DNA of 64,000 nucleotides from Desulfuromonadales bacterium (lineage in GTDB: Bacteria; Desulfobacterota; Desulfuromonadia; Desulfuromonadales; Geopsychrobacteraceae): NCBI GenBank assembly GCA_019429255.1, contig JAHYIY010000004.1, positions 62,001-126,000 of the forward strand. Direction: 5' to 3'. Made by a program: the position numbers and the translations under genes. Below are positions 1 to 8,841 of this stretch, piece after piece (positions within the stretch are counted from its first letter, which is position 1; every line of letters starts with the position of its first letter). The notes beneath the pieces were generated by a model. The model saw nothing but the letters and a program-made list of their open reading frames with translations, made no database searches and had not been told where the DNA came from.

Positions 1-201
1 AGCGGTGTTGCCCTGGTGGAATGGCCGGAAAAGCTCGAAGACCCCGATATTGCTGGAATCTGGATCAATATCGGTGCCCTGGAAGCGGGCCACCGGCGCC
101 TGATTTTTTCGGCCCGGGATGCGCAGTCGCGCAAGTGGCTCGATCAGGTGGTGGAGCAGCTGCAAACTGCTGGATATGACCCGTGCCAAATGGAAAAATA
201 G
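1..201 (+). CDS. tsaE: TsaE, C-terminal end (partial)
   Basis: The reading frame is open from the first base and ends at TAG 199-201, so this is the 3' end of a gene that starts outside the window. The visible 66 residues begin SGVALVEWPEKLED, matching the conserved GVxLVEWPE stretch near the C-terminus of TsaE (YjeE), the ATPase that works with TsaB and TsaD to make the t6A37 modification on ANN-decoding tRNAs. The Walker A region is not in the window. The gene is followed by a 257-base gap holding a repeat and a hairpin before lysC. The call rests on a short stretch only. Confidence 0.75.
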   Translation, partial: SGVALVEWPEKLEDPDIAGIWINIGALEAGHRRLIFSARDAQSRKWLDQVVEQLQTAGYDPCQMEK

Positions 202-253
202 CTTTGACCGGGCATGGGTTTCTTGTTATGAAGGATGCTTGTGAAAAAATTTA

Positions 254-399
254 GTATCTATTCAGCACCGGATCTTCGGTTCCTATGTCAAGGGACGCTT
301 TTCGTCATCCCTGACCGCTTGATGTCGCCGTCCATGGCGACAAAAACACCCTTGCCACAAAAACCCTGACCCTGCGCAAGGACAGGGGTGAATAGTTAC
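254..399. repeat. MITE-like repeat, copy 1
   Basis: A 146-bp element with imperfect inverted ends (GTATCTATTCAG at the left, GTGAATAGTTAC at the right). It carries an internal hairpin-forming block, GTCGCCGTCCATGGCGAC, and the stretch AAGGGACGCTTTTCGTCATC. Closely similar copies lie at 41375-41513 and 63526-63665, a 3' portion at 33341-33406 and a mini version at 25988-26045. It sits between tsaE and lysC and could separate or alter their transcription. There is no protein-coding potential. Confidence 0.8.
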
Positions 400-411
400 A
401 AAATTTATCTA

Positions 412-433
412 CCGACAATCATTGTCGGTTTTT
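412..433 (+). terminator. Hairpin plus T-run before lysC
   Basis: CCGACAA-TCA-TTGTCGG forms a perfect 7-bp stem with a 3-base loop and is followed directly by TTTTT. This has the shape of a short intrinsic terminator, for upstream tsaE transcription or as an attenuator, because it ends only about 25 bases before the lysC start. The stem is short, so efficient termination is uncertain. Confidence 0.5.
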
Positions 434-458
434 CCTGATAAGGAGGAAAACAACTGTT

Positions 459-1688
459 ATGGCTCTGATCGTTCAGAAGTACGGTGGAACTTCAGTAGGC
501 ACCGTCGAGCGTATCCAGAATGTCGCTCGCCGGGTTGCCAGAACCTTCGATGAAGGTAATGAAGTGATTGTCATTGTCTCGGCGATGGCTGGAGAAACCA
601 ACCGCCTGGTGGCCCTGGCGAATGAAATCTCTGAGATCCCCGATGAGCGCGAATATGATGTGCTGGTGTCAACCGGTGAGCAGGTGACCATCGCCTTGTT
701 GTCCATGTGTTTGAAGTCGATGGGTTACAAGGCCAAAAGTTACCTTGGTTCGCAGATTCCGATGTTGACCGACAAGGCTTATTCCCGGGCTCGTATCGAG
801 GAAATCGGTGACAAAAATATCCGCGCCGATTTGAAAGCGGGGACCATTGTTGTCGTCGCAGGTTTTCAGGGTATCGATTGTGATGGCAATATAACCACCC
901 TGGGACGTGGTGGATCGGATACCTCAGCCGTTGCTGTAGCTGCGGCCCTGAAAGCCGACGTCTGTGAAATTTACACCGATGTCGACGGTGTTTACACCAC
1001 TGACCCACGTATTGTGCCGGAAGCGCAAAAAATCGATAAGATCTCCTATGAAGAGATGCTGGAAATGGCATCGTTAGGAGCCAAAATTTTGCAGATTCGT
1101 AGTGTTGAGTTTGCTAAGAAATATAACGTTGTCGTACATGTGCGTTCCAGTTTTGATGATTCGCAGGGAACACTTGTCATGAAGGAGGATCAAGAAATGG
1201 AAGCCGTATTGGTTTCAGGAGTTACTTTTAACAAAGACGAAGCAAAAATCAGCATTTTCGGTGTTCCTGATCAACCTGGGGTTGCTTCGCAGATTTTTAG
1301 TCCATTAAGTCAGAATAATATTACCGTGGATATGATCATCCAGAATATTTCCCACCAGGGGGCCACGGATATCACCTTCACCGTACCCAAGACCGACTGC
1401 AAAAAAGCGCTGCAGATTATTGAAGTTGTGGCTAAACAGATCAATGCCCGCGGTGTCAGTCATGACACCAATATTGCCAAGGTGTCCATTGTGGGCGTCG
1501 GAATGCGTTCTCACACCGGGGTCGCTACAACCATGTTTGATACCCTGGCGCGTGAGGGGATCAATATTGAAATGATTTCCACCAGTGAAATCAAGGTGTC
1601 CTGCGTTATCTCCGATAAATATACCGAGCTGGCAGTACGTATCCTGCACGAAGCGTTCGGCCTTGATCGCCAGACTGAAGAGTCATGA
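459..1688 (+). CDS. lysC: Aspartate kinase
   Basis: Phosphorylates aspartate to 4-phospho-aspartate, the first step towards lysine, threonine, methionine and (in other organisms) isoleucine. The 409-residue product has the amino-acid-kinase signature KYGGTSVG at residues 7-14, the GRGGSDTSA substrate loop near residue 155, and two C-terminal ACT domains from about residue 265 that bind the feedback inhibitor. The start ATG 459 follows AAGGAGG, though with 12 bases between. A second strong Shine-Dalgarno (AAGGAGG) lies inside the gene, eight bases before an in-frame ATG at 1197. This is the layout seen where a separate regulatory beta subunit is made from the same gene. cimA follows 33 bases downstream. 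Confidence 0.97.
   Translation: MALIVQKYGGTSVGTVERIQNVARRVARTFDEGNEVIVIVSAMAGETNRLVALANEISEIPDEREYDVLVSTGEQVTIALLSMCLKSMGYKAKSYLGSQIPMLTDKAYSRARIEEIGDKNIRADLKAGTIVVVAGFQGIDCDGNITTLGRGGSDTSAVAVAAALKADVCEIYTDVDGVYTTDPRIVPEAQKIDKISYEEMLEMASLGAKILQIRSVEFAKKYNVVVHVRSSFDDSQGTLVMKEDQEMEAVLVSGVTFNKDEAKISIFGVPDQPGVASQIFSPLSQNNITVDMIIQNISHQGATDITFTVPKTDCKKALQIIEVVAKQINARGVSHDTNIAKVSIVGVGMRSHTGVATTMFDTLAREGINIEMISTSEIKVSCVISDKYTELAVRILHEAFGLDRQTEES
1197..1688 (+). CDS. Possible internal beta-subunit start of aspartokinase
   Basis: ATG 1197 is codon 247 of lysC and is preceded by a perfect AAGGAGG at 1182-1188 with an 8-base spacer. Translation from here would give a 163-residue protein starting [12 protein letters not shown] that contains only the two ACT domains. 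Alpha2-beta2 aspartokinases made by in-frame internal initiation are known from Bacillus (aspartokinase II) and Corynebacterium. Whether this copy is used is inferred from the site alone. Confidence 0.55.
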   Translation: MEAVLVSGVTFNKDEAKISIFGVPDQPGVASQIFSPLSQNNITVDMIIQNISHQGATDITFTVPKTDCKKALQIIEVVAKQINARGVSHDTNIAKVSIVGVGMRSHTGVATTMFDTLAREGINIEMISTSEIKVSCVISDKYTELAVRILHEAFGLDRQTEES

Positions 1689-1721
1689 TCTAGTGTTTTT
1701 TGGATGAAAGGGTCATTGTTC

Positions 1722-3293
1722 ATGAGTAACAGAATTTATCTTTATGATACAACCTTAAGGGATGGAACCCAGGCTGAGGATATCTCGTTTCAGGTTCAGG
1801 ATAAGGTGCGTATTGCCAAGCATCTGGATGCGTTGGGGATCGATTATATTGAAGGTGGTTGGCCCGGTTCCAACCCCAAGGATATTGGTTTTTTTGAGGC
1901 CATCCAGAAGGAAACCCTTTCTCATAGCAAGATTGCCGCATTCGGCTCTACCCGGCGGGCTCGGATTACCCCGGATCAGGACAACAACATCAAGATGCTG
2001 ATCGAAGCGCGCCCTGACGTGGTGACAATTTTTGGGAAAACCTGGGATTTTCACGTGCGCGAGGCGCTGCGTGTTTCCCTCGAAGAAAACCTTGATATGA
2101 TCAATGATTCCCTCGCCTACCTGAAGGAGCGGGTAGGCGAAGTGATATATGATGCCGAACACTTCTTTGATGGGTACAAGGCCAACCCTGAATATGCGTT
2201 GAAAACCCTACAGGCAGCGGCACAGGCCGGCGCTGATTGCCTGGTGTTGTGTGATACCAACGGTGGCACTTTGTCCCACGAAATCCCTCTAATTATAGAG
2301 CATGTACGCCGCGAGATTGATGTGCCTCTGGGGATTCATGCTCATAACGACAGTGAGTGCGCTGTTGCCAATTCCCTCATGGCAGTTGTTGGAGGAGCTG
2401 TCCATATTCAGGGGACGATGAACGGCTTCGGCGAACGCTGCGGTAACGCCAATCTTTGTTCTATTATTCCTTCCTTGATCCTCAAAATGAACAAGGAATG
2501 CCTCGAAAACGGCAAGCTGGAGAACCTGCGCAAAACATCCCGGGCCATCTACGAGCTGGCCAACCTGACTCCCCAGAAGCACCAGGCTTTTGTCGGTAAC
2601 TCGGCATTTGCTCACAAGGGAGGGGTTCATGTTTCGGCCATCCAGCGTCATCCGGAAACCTATGAACATATCCGGCCGGAATTGGTCGGCAATAAAACCA
2701 GGATCCTTGTTTCAGATTTGTCGGGTCGCTCAAATATCCTCGCCAAGGCGATAGAATGGGGCATCAAAATCGATGATAAAGACCCGGTGACTCTGGAGAT
2801 CCTTGAACAGATCAAGGAACTGGAGAACCAGGGCTATCAATTTGAAGGGGCTGAAGCTTCATTTGAACTGTTGATGCTTAAGGCGATGGGGAAGCTCAAG
2901 CAGTATTTCCATATTACTGCATTCCGGGTGATCGATACCTTACGCGAAAGCGACCAATGTCCGGTTTCGGAAGCGACCATCAAGGTTAAGGTTGGTGGGC
3001 GCATTGAACACATGGCTGCTGACGGCAATGGCCCGGTCAATGCCCTTGATCGGGCAATGCGTAAAGCATTGATCAGTTTTTATCCGCAGCTCTCTGAGAT
3101 TAAATTGCTCGACTACAAGGTCAGGGTCCTTCCTTCGAGCCAGGGCACTGACGCGATGATCCGCGTTTTGGTTGAAACGGGCGATAAGGACGGTCGCTGG
3201 GGAACCGTCGGTGTCAGCAGTAATGTCGTTGAGGCGTCCTATCAAGCACTGGCTGATGCCTTCACCTATAAACTGTACAAAGACCAGCAATGA
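1722..3293 (+). CDS. cimA: (R)-citramalate synthase
   Basis: Condenses pyruvate with acetyl-CoA to citramalate, the threonine-independent entry to isoleucine, as known in Geobacter. The 523-residue protein belongs to the isopropylmalate/homocitrate synthase family. It starts [16 protein letters not shown] (DTTLRDG active-site motif), has the metal-binding HAHND motif near residue 208, and has a C-terminal LeuA allosteric domain from about residue 390. The length and [10 protein letters not shown] form fit CimA rather than LeuA. I chose ATG 1722 because GAAAGGG lies 8-9 bases upstream; the in-frame ATG at 1704 has no such site. It is probably cotranscribed with lysC. Confidence 0.93.
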   Translation: MSNRIYLYDTTLRDGTQAEDISFQVQDKVRIAKHLDALGIDYIEGGWPGSNPKDIGFFEAIQKETLSHSKIAAFGSTRRARITPDQDNNIKMLIEARPDVVTIFGKTWDFHVREALRVSLEENLDMINDSLAYLKERVGEVIYDAEHFFDGYKANPEYALKTLQAAAQAGADCLVLCDTNGGTLSHEIPLIIEHVRREIDVPLGIHAHNDSECAVANSLMAVVGGAVHIQGTMNGFGERCGNANLCSIIPSLILKMNKECLENGKLENLRKTSRAIYELANLTPQKHQAFVGNSAFAHKGGVHVSAIQRHPETYEHIRPELVGNKTRILVSDLSGRSNILAKAIEWGIKIDDKDPVTLEILEQIKELENQGYQFEGAEASFELLMLKAMGKLKQYFHITAFRVIDTLRESDQCPVSEATIKVKVGGRIEHMAADGNGPVNALDRAMRKALISFYPQLSEIKLLDYKVRVLPSSQGTDAMIRVLVETGDKDGRWGTVGVSSNVVEASYQALADAFTYKLYKDQQ

Positions 3294-3668
3294 TCGCTAC
3301 CGACCCATCGCTGCAGCGGCAAGGGGTCGTTTCACCCTTCTGAATATGTCACTTGTCGTGGCCTTTTGACTGCAACCGTCAAAAAATGAACATCCTGGCC
3401 TGTGATCGTCAAAAAAATGGCGGTCGCCCCCGATGTTTTATCGCAGGCATTCGGGGATGTAGAGCTTTGATCTCCGATATTTGGTCGACACTGGATCAAT
3501 CCAGGTGCTGTCTTCTTTCAGTGTGGCGCCAAATAAATGACGCTTAGCCCTGGAACTTATAGGCATGTATCGTTAAAAAAACACAAAGGATTTAAAAAAA
3601 ACTGTCACAACATGTTGAAAAATAATGACAAAAAAGATACAGCGGGATAAACTGGTGACGGTTGTGGG
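3294..3668. other. Non-coding stretch after cimA
   Basis: No gene is supported here. The sequence turns AT-rich towards 3600. I see a loose direct repeat (CGTCAAAAAA at about 3378 and 3408) and a perfect 10-bp palindrome CAACATGTTG at 3608-3617, about 60 bases before the sigma-54 promoter, where an enhancer-binding activator could bind. That role is inferred. Confidence 0.4.
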
Positions 3669-3685
3669 TTGGCACGACTCATGCG
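3669..3685 (+). promoter_or_regulatory. Sigma-54 (-24/-12) promoter
   Basis: TTGGCACGACTCATGCG matches the consensus TTGGCACGRNNNTTGCW with GG (3671-3672) and GC (3683-3684) correctly 12 bases apart. It lies about 75 bases before the small zinc-ribbon gene and points at it. Transcription would start near 3696. RpoN promoters need an enhancer-binding ATPase, so the gene downstream is probably conditionally expressed. Confidence 0.8.
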
Positions 3686-3758
3686 AGTATTTGTAGCAGG
3701 TTGTTTTTGCTGTTTTTTATGTGATTTTACAGCGTGATTCACAACATGGGAGGGCCTG

Positions 3759-3911
3759 ATGATGAAGTGTCCGAAATGTAAGGGGAGAATGCATGCAGAA
3801 ACTTACTATAATTTTGTAAGGTCCTACGATGCCTGGAAGTGTACTTCCTGCGGGGAAGTTATCGATCAGACGATCCTGGTCAATCGCGAACGAACTCATA
3901 GGGATGTGTAG
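3759..3911 (+). CDS. Small zinc-ribbon protein
   Basis: A 50-residue protein with two CxxC pairs, CPKC near the N-terminus (residues 4-7) and CTSC (residues 28-31), the spacing of a small treble-clef or rubredoxin-like zinc ribbon. GGGAGG lies 5 bases before ATG 3759, and ATG 3762 would also be well placed. It is flanked by a sigma-54 promoter and a strong terminator, so it is a single-gene unit. Function is unknown. Similar short zinc-ribbon proteins occur in relatives (from memory). A regulatory or nucleic-acid-binding role is possible but not shown. Confidence 0.8.
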   Translation: MMKCPKCKGRMHAETYYNFVRSYDAWKCTSCGEVIDQTILVNRERTHRDV

Positions 3912-3922
3912 ACTGTTGAAAT

Positions 3923-3972
3923 GTCGACCAAAAAAACGCCGTACTCTGTGTTCGGCGTTTTTTTTGGTCGAC
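3923..3972 (+). terminator. Strong (bidirectional) intrinsic terminator
   Basis: GTCGACCAAAAAAACGCCG pairs with CGGCGTTTTTTTTGGTCGAC around a 10-base loop. The GC core ACGCCG/CGGCGT is followed by eight T, with A-runs on the other side, so it can act on both strands. It ends the zinc-ribbon transcript. Confidence 0.9.
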
Positions 3973-4099
3973 GGAAAATTAATAAACCGCAACCGTAATT
4001 ATGTTGAAATCACGCTGTGCCGCCCATAAAATGTCGACAATCTACAGTCGTCTGTACCGACATGGGAAACTCACCTTAACCTGATAAAGGAGTATGCTC

Positions 4100-4619
4100 A
4101 TGCACATTACAAAGCATGAGGTCCATCTGAATCTCAACGTTCGTGGGCTACCGGTTTCAGCAACCCTGGGCATCAATGAGCAGAGCAACCGTCTGATAGC
4201 AGAGGGAATAACCGTCTACAAGTTAGGGTTGGGGCAATCGCCCGGCAAGGGTACCTGTTGCCAAACCGGATGGCGCTTTTTATCTATTGCCTGATTTTGA
4301 TCTGTTACGTGAGACACTACAAGCAAGAGGTATCAGGGACAGTGCCACCTTATGTCAGCGATTGCTGACGGATACCGGTGTTGCCATTTTGCCGGGTAGC
4401 AGTTTTGGCCGCCCGGCCAATGAATTGACCGCCCGTATCGCCTGTGTAGATTTTGACGGTGCCAAGGCGCTGACCGGCGCAGAGCAGATCAGTACCGAGG
4501 TTGAACTGGATGAAGTTTTTTTACGGCAGCATTGTGAAAAAGTCCTTGTTGCTGTGGAAAAATGTGTGACTGGGCAACAGTTGACTAGTTTTGAAACGCA
4601 ATCATGTCGCTGCGCATAG
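4100..4619 (+). pseudogene. PLP-dependent class I/II aminotransferase, internally deleted
   Basis: The first part (from ATG 4100, GGAG 7 bases before) encodes an aminotransferase N-terminus ending at KLGLGQSP (about residue 48). From about 4240 the coding continues in another frame with a typical C-terminal part: KPDGAFYLLPDFD, then TGVAILPGSSFG and a final helical region ending at TAG 4619. Intact relatives are about 400-430 residues, so roughly 270 residues are missing, including the PLP-lysine region, and the frame is shifted at the junction. The remaining codons look otherwise healthy, suggesting a recent deletion. The product cannot be an active enzyme. Confidence 0.85.
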
Positions 4620-4625
4620 GGATTT

Positions 4626-5237
4626 TTAGGGTTTCTTTTTTGTCCGCAGATCCCGGGCCAGCTTCATCAAACCGACAAGGGCGATCAGGGCAAAAAGGAC
4701 CCCGCGCCAGATCGCCGGTTCTTTTGCTTCACTGATAAATATCGGAGTGTCTGGTGTTTCAATCCCTAACTCATCAAGCAGACTGACGAGTTTTTTTTGA
4801 TTGGAATTGGCTACCAATTCGGCCGCTGTCATTCCAGTCAGGTGACGTTGGCCAAACATCAGATGGGAATTTTCTTCAAGAAAATCCTGCCGCTGTTGCT
4901 CCGTGTCGAGAAGGAAATGATAGGTCGTTAATGCTTCAAGAATCTGAGGGTCTCTGGTTTCAAACCAGATCTTGTAGCTTACGCTGTCCGGGGAGCTGGA
5001 TAGGGGAACCAGAAAGGCTTCAAAATCCATACTGCCGGTCATATTGATGGCCTGAAGAAAATCAGGATAGCCGCCGGTAACCGTCATCCATTCGCGCGGG
5101 GCTTTTTCCAATGATTCCAGTTCGTTGATGGTGATAACCAGGGGTTCCGGGTTGCGCAGCAGCAGGCTGATATCATTGTAGGCCAGCCAGACAAGTACCA
5201 GGCAGATGGCAATAAAGGTTGCGCGAAAACGATTCAT
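4626..5237 (-). CDS. Membrane-anchored protein of unknown function
   Basis: A 203-residue protein with an N-terminal hydrophobic segment (residues 5-23), an extracytoplasmic domain of about 140 residues, and a second hydrophobic segment near residues 175-192 followed by a basic tail (RDLRTKKKP). I do not recognise the family. ATG 5237 is chosen because GGAG lies 7 bases upstream; the reading frame could extend 10 codons further. It lies 75 bases after the symporter gene on the same strand, so it may belong to the acetate-uptake operon. That link is positional only. Confidence 0.75.
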   Translation of the reverse strand: MNRFRATFIAICLVLVWLAYNDISLLLRNPEPLVITINELESLEKAPREWMTVTGGYPDFLQAINMTGSMDFEAFLVPLSSSPDSVSYKIWFETRDPQILEALTTYHFLLDTEQQRQDFLEENSHLMFGQRHLTGMTAAELVANSNQKKLVSLLDELGIETPDTPIFISEAKEPAIWRGVLFALIALVGLMKLARDLRTKKKP

Positions 5238-5312
5238 AGACAAGCTCCATAGCGAACGGGCCGCCACATGGTGGACGGCCCGTTCGAAAGTTTCAGCTGG
5301 TAGTTGCTTGGA

Positions 5313-7241
5313 TCAGTTGCTGGACGGCTCGGTAGCGTGACCAATATTGACATCTTTTTGTGTCAGCAGTGATATCACAACCAGGGCAAGAAAAGCCAGG
5401 GGGATGGAGATCAGCGCCGGACTGTTGAACTGAATCGGCGCATCAGCCGGCAGCTTACCGTAGCGCAACCACATGTCGGGGGACAGCAGGATCAGCCCGA
5501 GGGAGCTGAACAGTCCAACAGTGATCGATGCAGCAACTCCTCTAGCTGTTGTCTTGCTCCAGAACAGCAACATCAGGATGGCCGGCAGGTTAGCTGATGC
5601 TGCTACTGCAAAGGCCCAGCCGACGAGGAAAGAGACGTTCATTCCTTCGAACACAATTCCCAGATAGATAGCGATAGCTCCGACGACAATCGCCGAAATC
5701 TTTCCGGCACGGACCTTGACCCGGTCGTTCATTTTCAGACCAAGGAAGTTATCCAAAAGGTCATGGGCAATGGCACCGGATGAAGCGACAATCAGGCCGG
5801 ATACGGTACCAAGCACTGTGGCAAAAGCCAGGGAAGAAATGATGGCAAAGAGAAAGACACCAAACGACAGCGCCAGCAAGGGCGCCGACATATTATTGTC
5901 CATCAGGTTGATAACACCATTGGTCATGGCACCCATACCCATAAAGAGGGTCAACAGGTAAAAGAAGCCGATGCCGGCGATAGCAACAATGGTGGATTTG
6001 CGTGCTGCCGCCTGGCTCGGAACTGTGTAGTAGCGGATCAAAATATGCGGTAGCGCTGCGGTACCACAGAAGAGGGCCAGCATCAATGAAATGAAGTTAA
6101 ACTTTTCCATTGGCGTCGAGTTGTCAACCTTGAAGCGCAGTCCCGGACGCAGAATCTGCGAGCCTGGTGTCGGTTTCTGATAGTAGATGGTGGTGATGCC
6201 ATAGGCATCAGGAACATATTTGGTGCCCCACAGGACGATGGTTGATTCGGTCAATGTTGACAGGAAGGAAAAAGGACCAAGAGGGCCGGTAGCTGTAACT
6301 TCTTCACCACCTACACGTAGCTCCTTGATGTGGCCAATCGGGAAAAAATGACCTTCTTCTGCAGGGGAGCCATTGTAGAGTCGGGTACCGTCATTCAGGC
6401 GCGTCGTATAGAGGGTCTCTTCGAGGCGGTAACCGTTGTCGCTGGCATGGAGCTGCCAAATAGTTTCGCGGCCGTTTCTTTCCAGTTTGACAAAGCCTTC
6501 TTTGCCAAAATTGGAGTCAAGGCCGGCAATAACCCGGTAGCTGCTATCTTCAAGAACAAGAGCGCTGTCGGCATAAAGGGTTGTGAAGTCGTGGTAGGGT
6601 TTACCATCGTTTTCCGGGCTGGTTGAGAGGCCGCGGAACAGCACCATGACCACCAGGATCGTGGAAACGATGAGCAGCATGGCACCCTTAAAGAACTGCA
6701 CATAGGTTGTCGAAGCCATACCGGCAGTCGCAACAATCAGGGTAACAACAACACCGACGATACAAACACCAACCCAGTGGGGTAGACCCATCAGTGGCTG
6801 AACCAGAACGCCGGCACCAACCATCTGCGGGATCAGGTAGAAAATCGACACCAGCAGGGTAGAAATAGCCGCCATCAGCTGGATCGACTTGGAGTTGAAC
6901 TTTGCGTCGAGGGCGTCGGTGAAGGTGAATTTACCTAAGCGCTTCATCGGTTCGGCGACCAGAAACAGAGCAACAACCCAACCACCGAGGTAGCCGATGG
7001 AATACATCCAGCCGTCGTAACCGGAAGTGGCGATCATGCCGCAGATACCCAGGAAGGAAGCAGCTGAAAGATAGTCGCCGGCAAAGGCGATGCCGTTGGT
7101 CATCCAGTGGATGTTGCCGCCGGCAGCGTAGTAGCCCTCAGCAGAACTGGTACGCCGAGCCAGATAAAAAGATAATCCTAGAACAAAGAGAACAAAAAAG
7201 ATAAACAGGCCAATGGCCAGTGGTGATTGTGTATAAATCAT
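5313..7241 (-). CDS. Sodium/solute symporter, acetate permease (ActP) type
   Basis: A 642-residue member of the solute:sodium symporter family, most like cation/acetate symporters, that would import acetate or a similar short acid across the inner membrane. The N-terminal GNIHWMTNGIAFAGDYLSAA stretch is typical of ActP. It differs from the E. coli protein by an extra hydrophilic segment of about 120 residues (about 205-325) between membrane helices. Long ActP-like proteins of this kind occur in Geobacter relatives, where acetate uptake feeds respiration. It lies 14 bases after the DUF485 gene, and the two are surely one transcript. Confidence 0.9.
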   Translation of the reverse strand: MIYTQSPLAIGLFIFFVLFVLGLSFYLARRTSSAEGYYAAGGNIHWMTNGIAFAGDYLSAASFLGICGMIATSGYDGWMYSIGYLGGWVVALFLVAEPMKRLGKFTFTDALDAKFNSKSIQLMAAISTLLVSIFYLIPQMVGAGVLVQPLMGLPHWVGVCIVGVVVTLIVATAGMASTTYVQFFKGAMLLIVSTILVVMVLFRGLSTSPENDGKPYHDFTTLYADSALVLEDSSYRVIAGLDSNFGKEGFVKLERNGRETIWQLHASDNGYRLEETLYTTRLNDGTRLYNGSPAEEGHFFPIGHIKELRVGGEEVTATGPLGPFSFLSTLTESTIVLWGTKYVPDAYGITTIYYQKPTPGSQILRPGLRFKVDNSTPMEKFNFISLMLALFCGTAALPHILIRYYTVPSQAAARKSTIVAIAGIGFFYLLTLFMGMGAMTNGVINLMDNNMSAPLLALSFGVFLFAIISSLAFATVLGTVSGLIVASSGAIAHDLLDNFLGLKMNDRVKVRAGKISAIVVGAIAIYLGIVFEGMNVSFLVGWAFAVAASANLPAILMLLFWSKTTARGVAASITVGLFSSLGLILLSPDMWLRYGKLPADAPIQFNSPALISIPLAFLALVVISLLTQKDVNIGHATEPSSN

Positions 7242-7255
7242 GGCTTGACTCTCCC

Positions 7256-7522
7256 CTAGCTGTTATAGCGCTTTTCTGCCTGGGTGCAGAAGTGGTTGTA
7301 GATAATGGCCATAATAAATGCGAGAATAATCAGGGAGAAACCCCAGACAACCGCTGCCGTCTGTCCAAAAACAATGGCTTCCATGCTCTTTGGATAGTAG
7401 ACATTGAGCAGGACAAATAAAGCGTAAAAGAAAGTGTAGCCCAAAAACATTTTGACACCGAGGCTGGTTTTAAAGCCCGCTGCATCGTCTTTGCCGAGTT
7501 TGACGGCTGGTCCGTGTCCCAT
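7256..7522 (-). CDS. DUF485 membrane protein, symporter partner
   Basis: An 88-residue protein with two membrane helices (about residues 27-47 and 57-78). It has the DUF485 pattern seen in YjcH, which is encoded just before ActP in many bacteria. GAGGAG stands 7 bases before ATG 7522. It is the first gene of the acetate-type operon. Its biochemical role is not established; it is thought to help the symporter. Confidence 0.88.
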   Translation of the reverse strand: MGHGPAVKLGKDDAAGFKTSLGVKMFLGYTFFYALFVLLNVYYPKSMEAIVFGQTAAVVWGFSLIILAFIMAIIYNHFCTQAEKRYNS

Positions 7523-7921
7523 GAAAAATCTCCTCTCATTTAGATAAAAGCGTGGATGGCTTAACCACGGTGCAAAGGATCGTCTCGGGCAAGCAAGTAC
7601 AGTTGTCCAGAAACCCTATTTGATTGAAATTTAACGGTTGTGTTTCAGTGGGTTAAAAAATGCGAAATAATGGGCTAGCAGTGTGGCGACATAATACGTT
7701 GTTATATAATAGTGTCAACAGAAAAAATTGGCAAAACCAGCGTTTTGTCTATCAAAATACCGTTTTGCTTCAACAGTTTTGTGGCGTTGATTGGAACCTC
7801 CTGGGGGAGTGGAAAAATCAGCAGCAGTGCTGGATTGGTTTCCGTGGGAGAGATGTCGGTGGTAACTACGGATAGTAGTTTGATGCAAGGGGTGGAGTCG
7901 GAGACAGGGTCTGTTGTAATT
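7523..7921. other. Intergenic region between the symporter operon and epmA
   Basis: About 400 bases without a supported gene. It holds the promoter of the DUF485-symporter operon and a leader of about 160 bases. Two short overlapping rightward reading frames (7660-7875 and 7712-7927) have no ribosome site and no recognisable sequence, and I take them as chance. Confidence 0.6.
7691..7718 (-). promoter_or_regulatory. Sigma-70-type promoter of the symporter operon
   Basis: On the minus strand TTGACA and TATTAT are separated by 16 bases, close to the ideal -35/-10 pair. Transcription would start near 7684, leaving a leader of about 160 bases before the DUF485 start codon. Confidence 0.75.
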
Positions 7922-8833
7922 TTATAATTGCTCGGGGGAAAAGCAAACGACTTCGTCTATTGTCGGCTGATCGCAGAGCAACATAATCAGACGATCAATG
8001 CCGAAAGCAATTCCTGCAGCGTTTGAGAGGGTTTCCAACTCGTCAAGATATTTTTCTGGTAGCGGGCAAGGCGTTTTGCCGGACTGTCGACGTTGTTTTT
8101 CTTCCATTTCAAAGCGCCGGCGCTGCTCAATCGGGTCAGTTAACTCAGAAAAACCGTTGGCCAGTTCAAGCCCGGCAATATAGAGTTCAACCCGCTCGAC
8201 GCAGCCGGGATCGTTCGTTTTCGGACGTGCCAGGGAGCCTTGCAGTGTCGGGTAGTCGATAAGAAACAGTGGTTTATTCTGTGCAAGTTCCGGCTCGATT
8301 TCAGTGCTGATCAGTTCCGAAAAAAAATTTGCGTCGGGAACTTGTGATAATGAAGTAGAACTGTGTTGCAAAAAGGCCTGCGCGACGGTCAGGCGTGGCC
8401 ACGGCGTAGTGAGATCAATGTCTTGACCCCGCCAGCACAAAGTCTGTTTTCCAACCAGATGTGCGAGCAGCTCTTCGCAATCAACCATCAACTGTTGATA
8501 GTCACAATCGCGCCGGTACCATTCGAGCATGGTGTATTCCGGCAGATGGTGTGGGCCACGTTCTTCGGCGCGCCAGCAACGACAGATCTGAAAGATGTTG
8601 TCGTAGCCGGCAGCCAGCAGGCGCTTCATACAGAGTTCCGGCGATGTTTGCAGGAACCAGCTACCACTCGGGATCGCGTCAATATTAAATTCCGGGGCAT
8701 TGACGGGAATCCGGTGTGGGGTTTCGACCTCGATAAAACCCTGTTCAATAAAGAATGCCCGAATCTTGTGAAGAATTCGGGCTCTTTGTTCGATGGTTTT
8801 ACGTTTGCGGGCCAATTGCCAGTTTGGTTCCAC
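7922..8833 (-). CDS. epmA: EF-P lysine lysyltransferase
   Basis: A class II lysyl-tRNA-synthetase paralogue without the anticodon domain (also PoxA, GenX, YjeA). It attaches (R)-beta-lysine to a conserved lysine of elongation factor P. The 303 residues show the catalytic-core motifs FIEVETP, FQICRCWRAEE and the closing GIAFGIDRLIMLL. The frame is open up to 8947, but I start at GTG 8833, which has AAGGA 6 bases upstream and gives the normal family length. The extra upstream codons lie in a repeat-like intergenic element. The substrate gene efp is the next gene upstream, which supports the assignment. Confidence 0.92.
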   Translation of the reverse strand: MEPNWQLARKRKTIEQRARILHKIRAFFIEQGFIEVETPHRIPVNAPEFNIDAIPSGSWFLQTSPELCMKRLLAAGYDNIFQICRCWRAEERGPHHLPEYTMLEWYRRDCDYQQLMVDCEELLAHLVGKQTLCWRGQDIDLTTPWPRLTVAQAFLQHSSTSLSQVPDANFFSELISTEIEPELAQNKPLFLIDYPTLQGSLARPKTNDPGCVERVELYIAGLELANGFSELTDPIEQRRRFEMEEKQRRQSGKTPCPLPEKYLDELETLSNAAGIAFGIDRLIMLLCDQPTIDEVVCFSPEQL

Positions 8834-8841
8834 AATTATTC

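Noticed and set aside
7660-7927. Two overlapping short rightward reading frames before epmA
   Set aside because: No ribosome site, unlike protein in composition, and they overlap one another; the promoter of the divergent operon lies in the same stretch.
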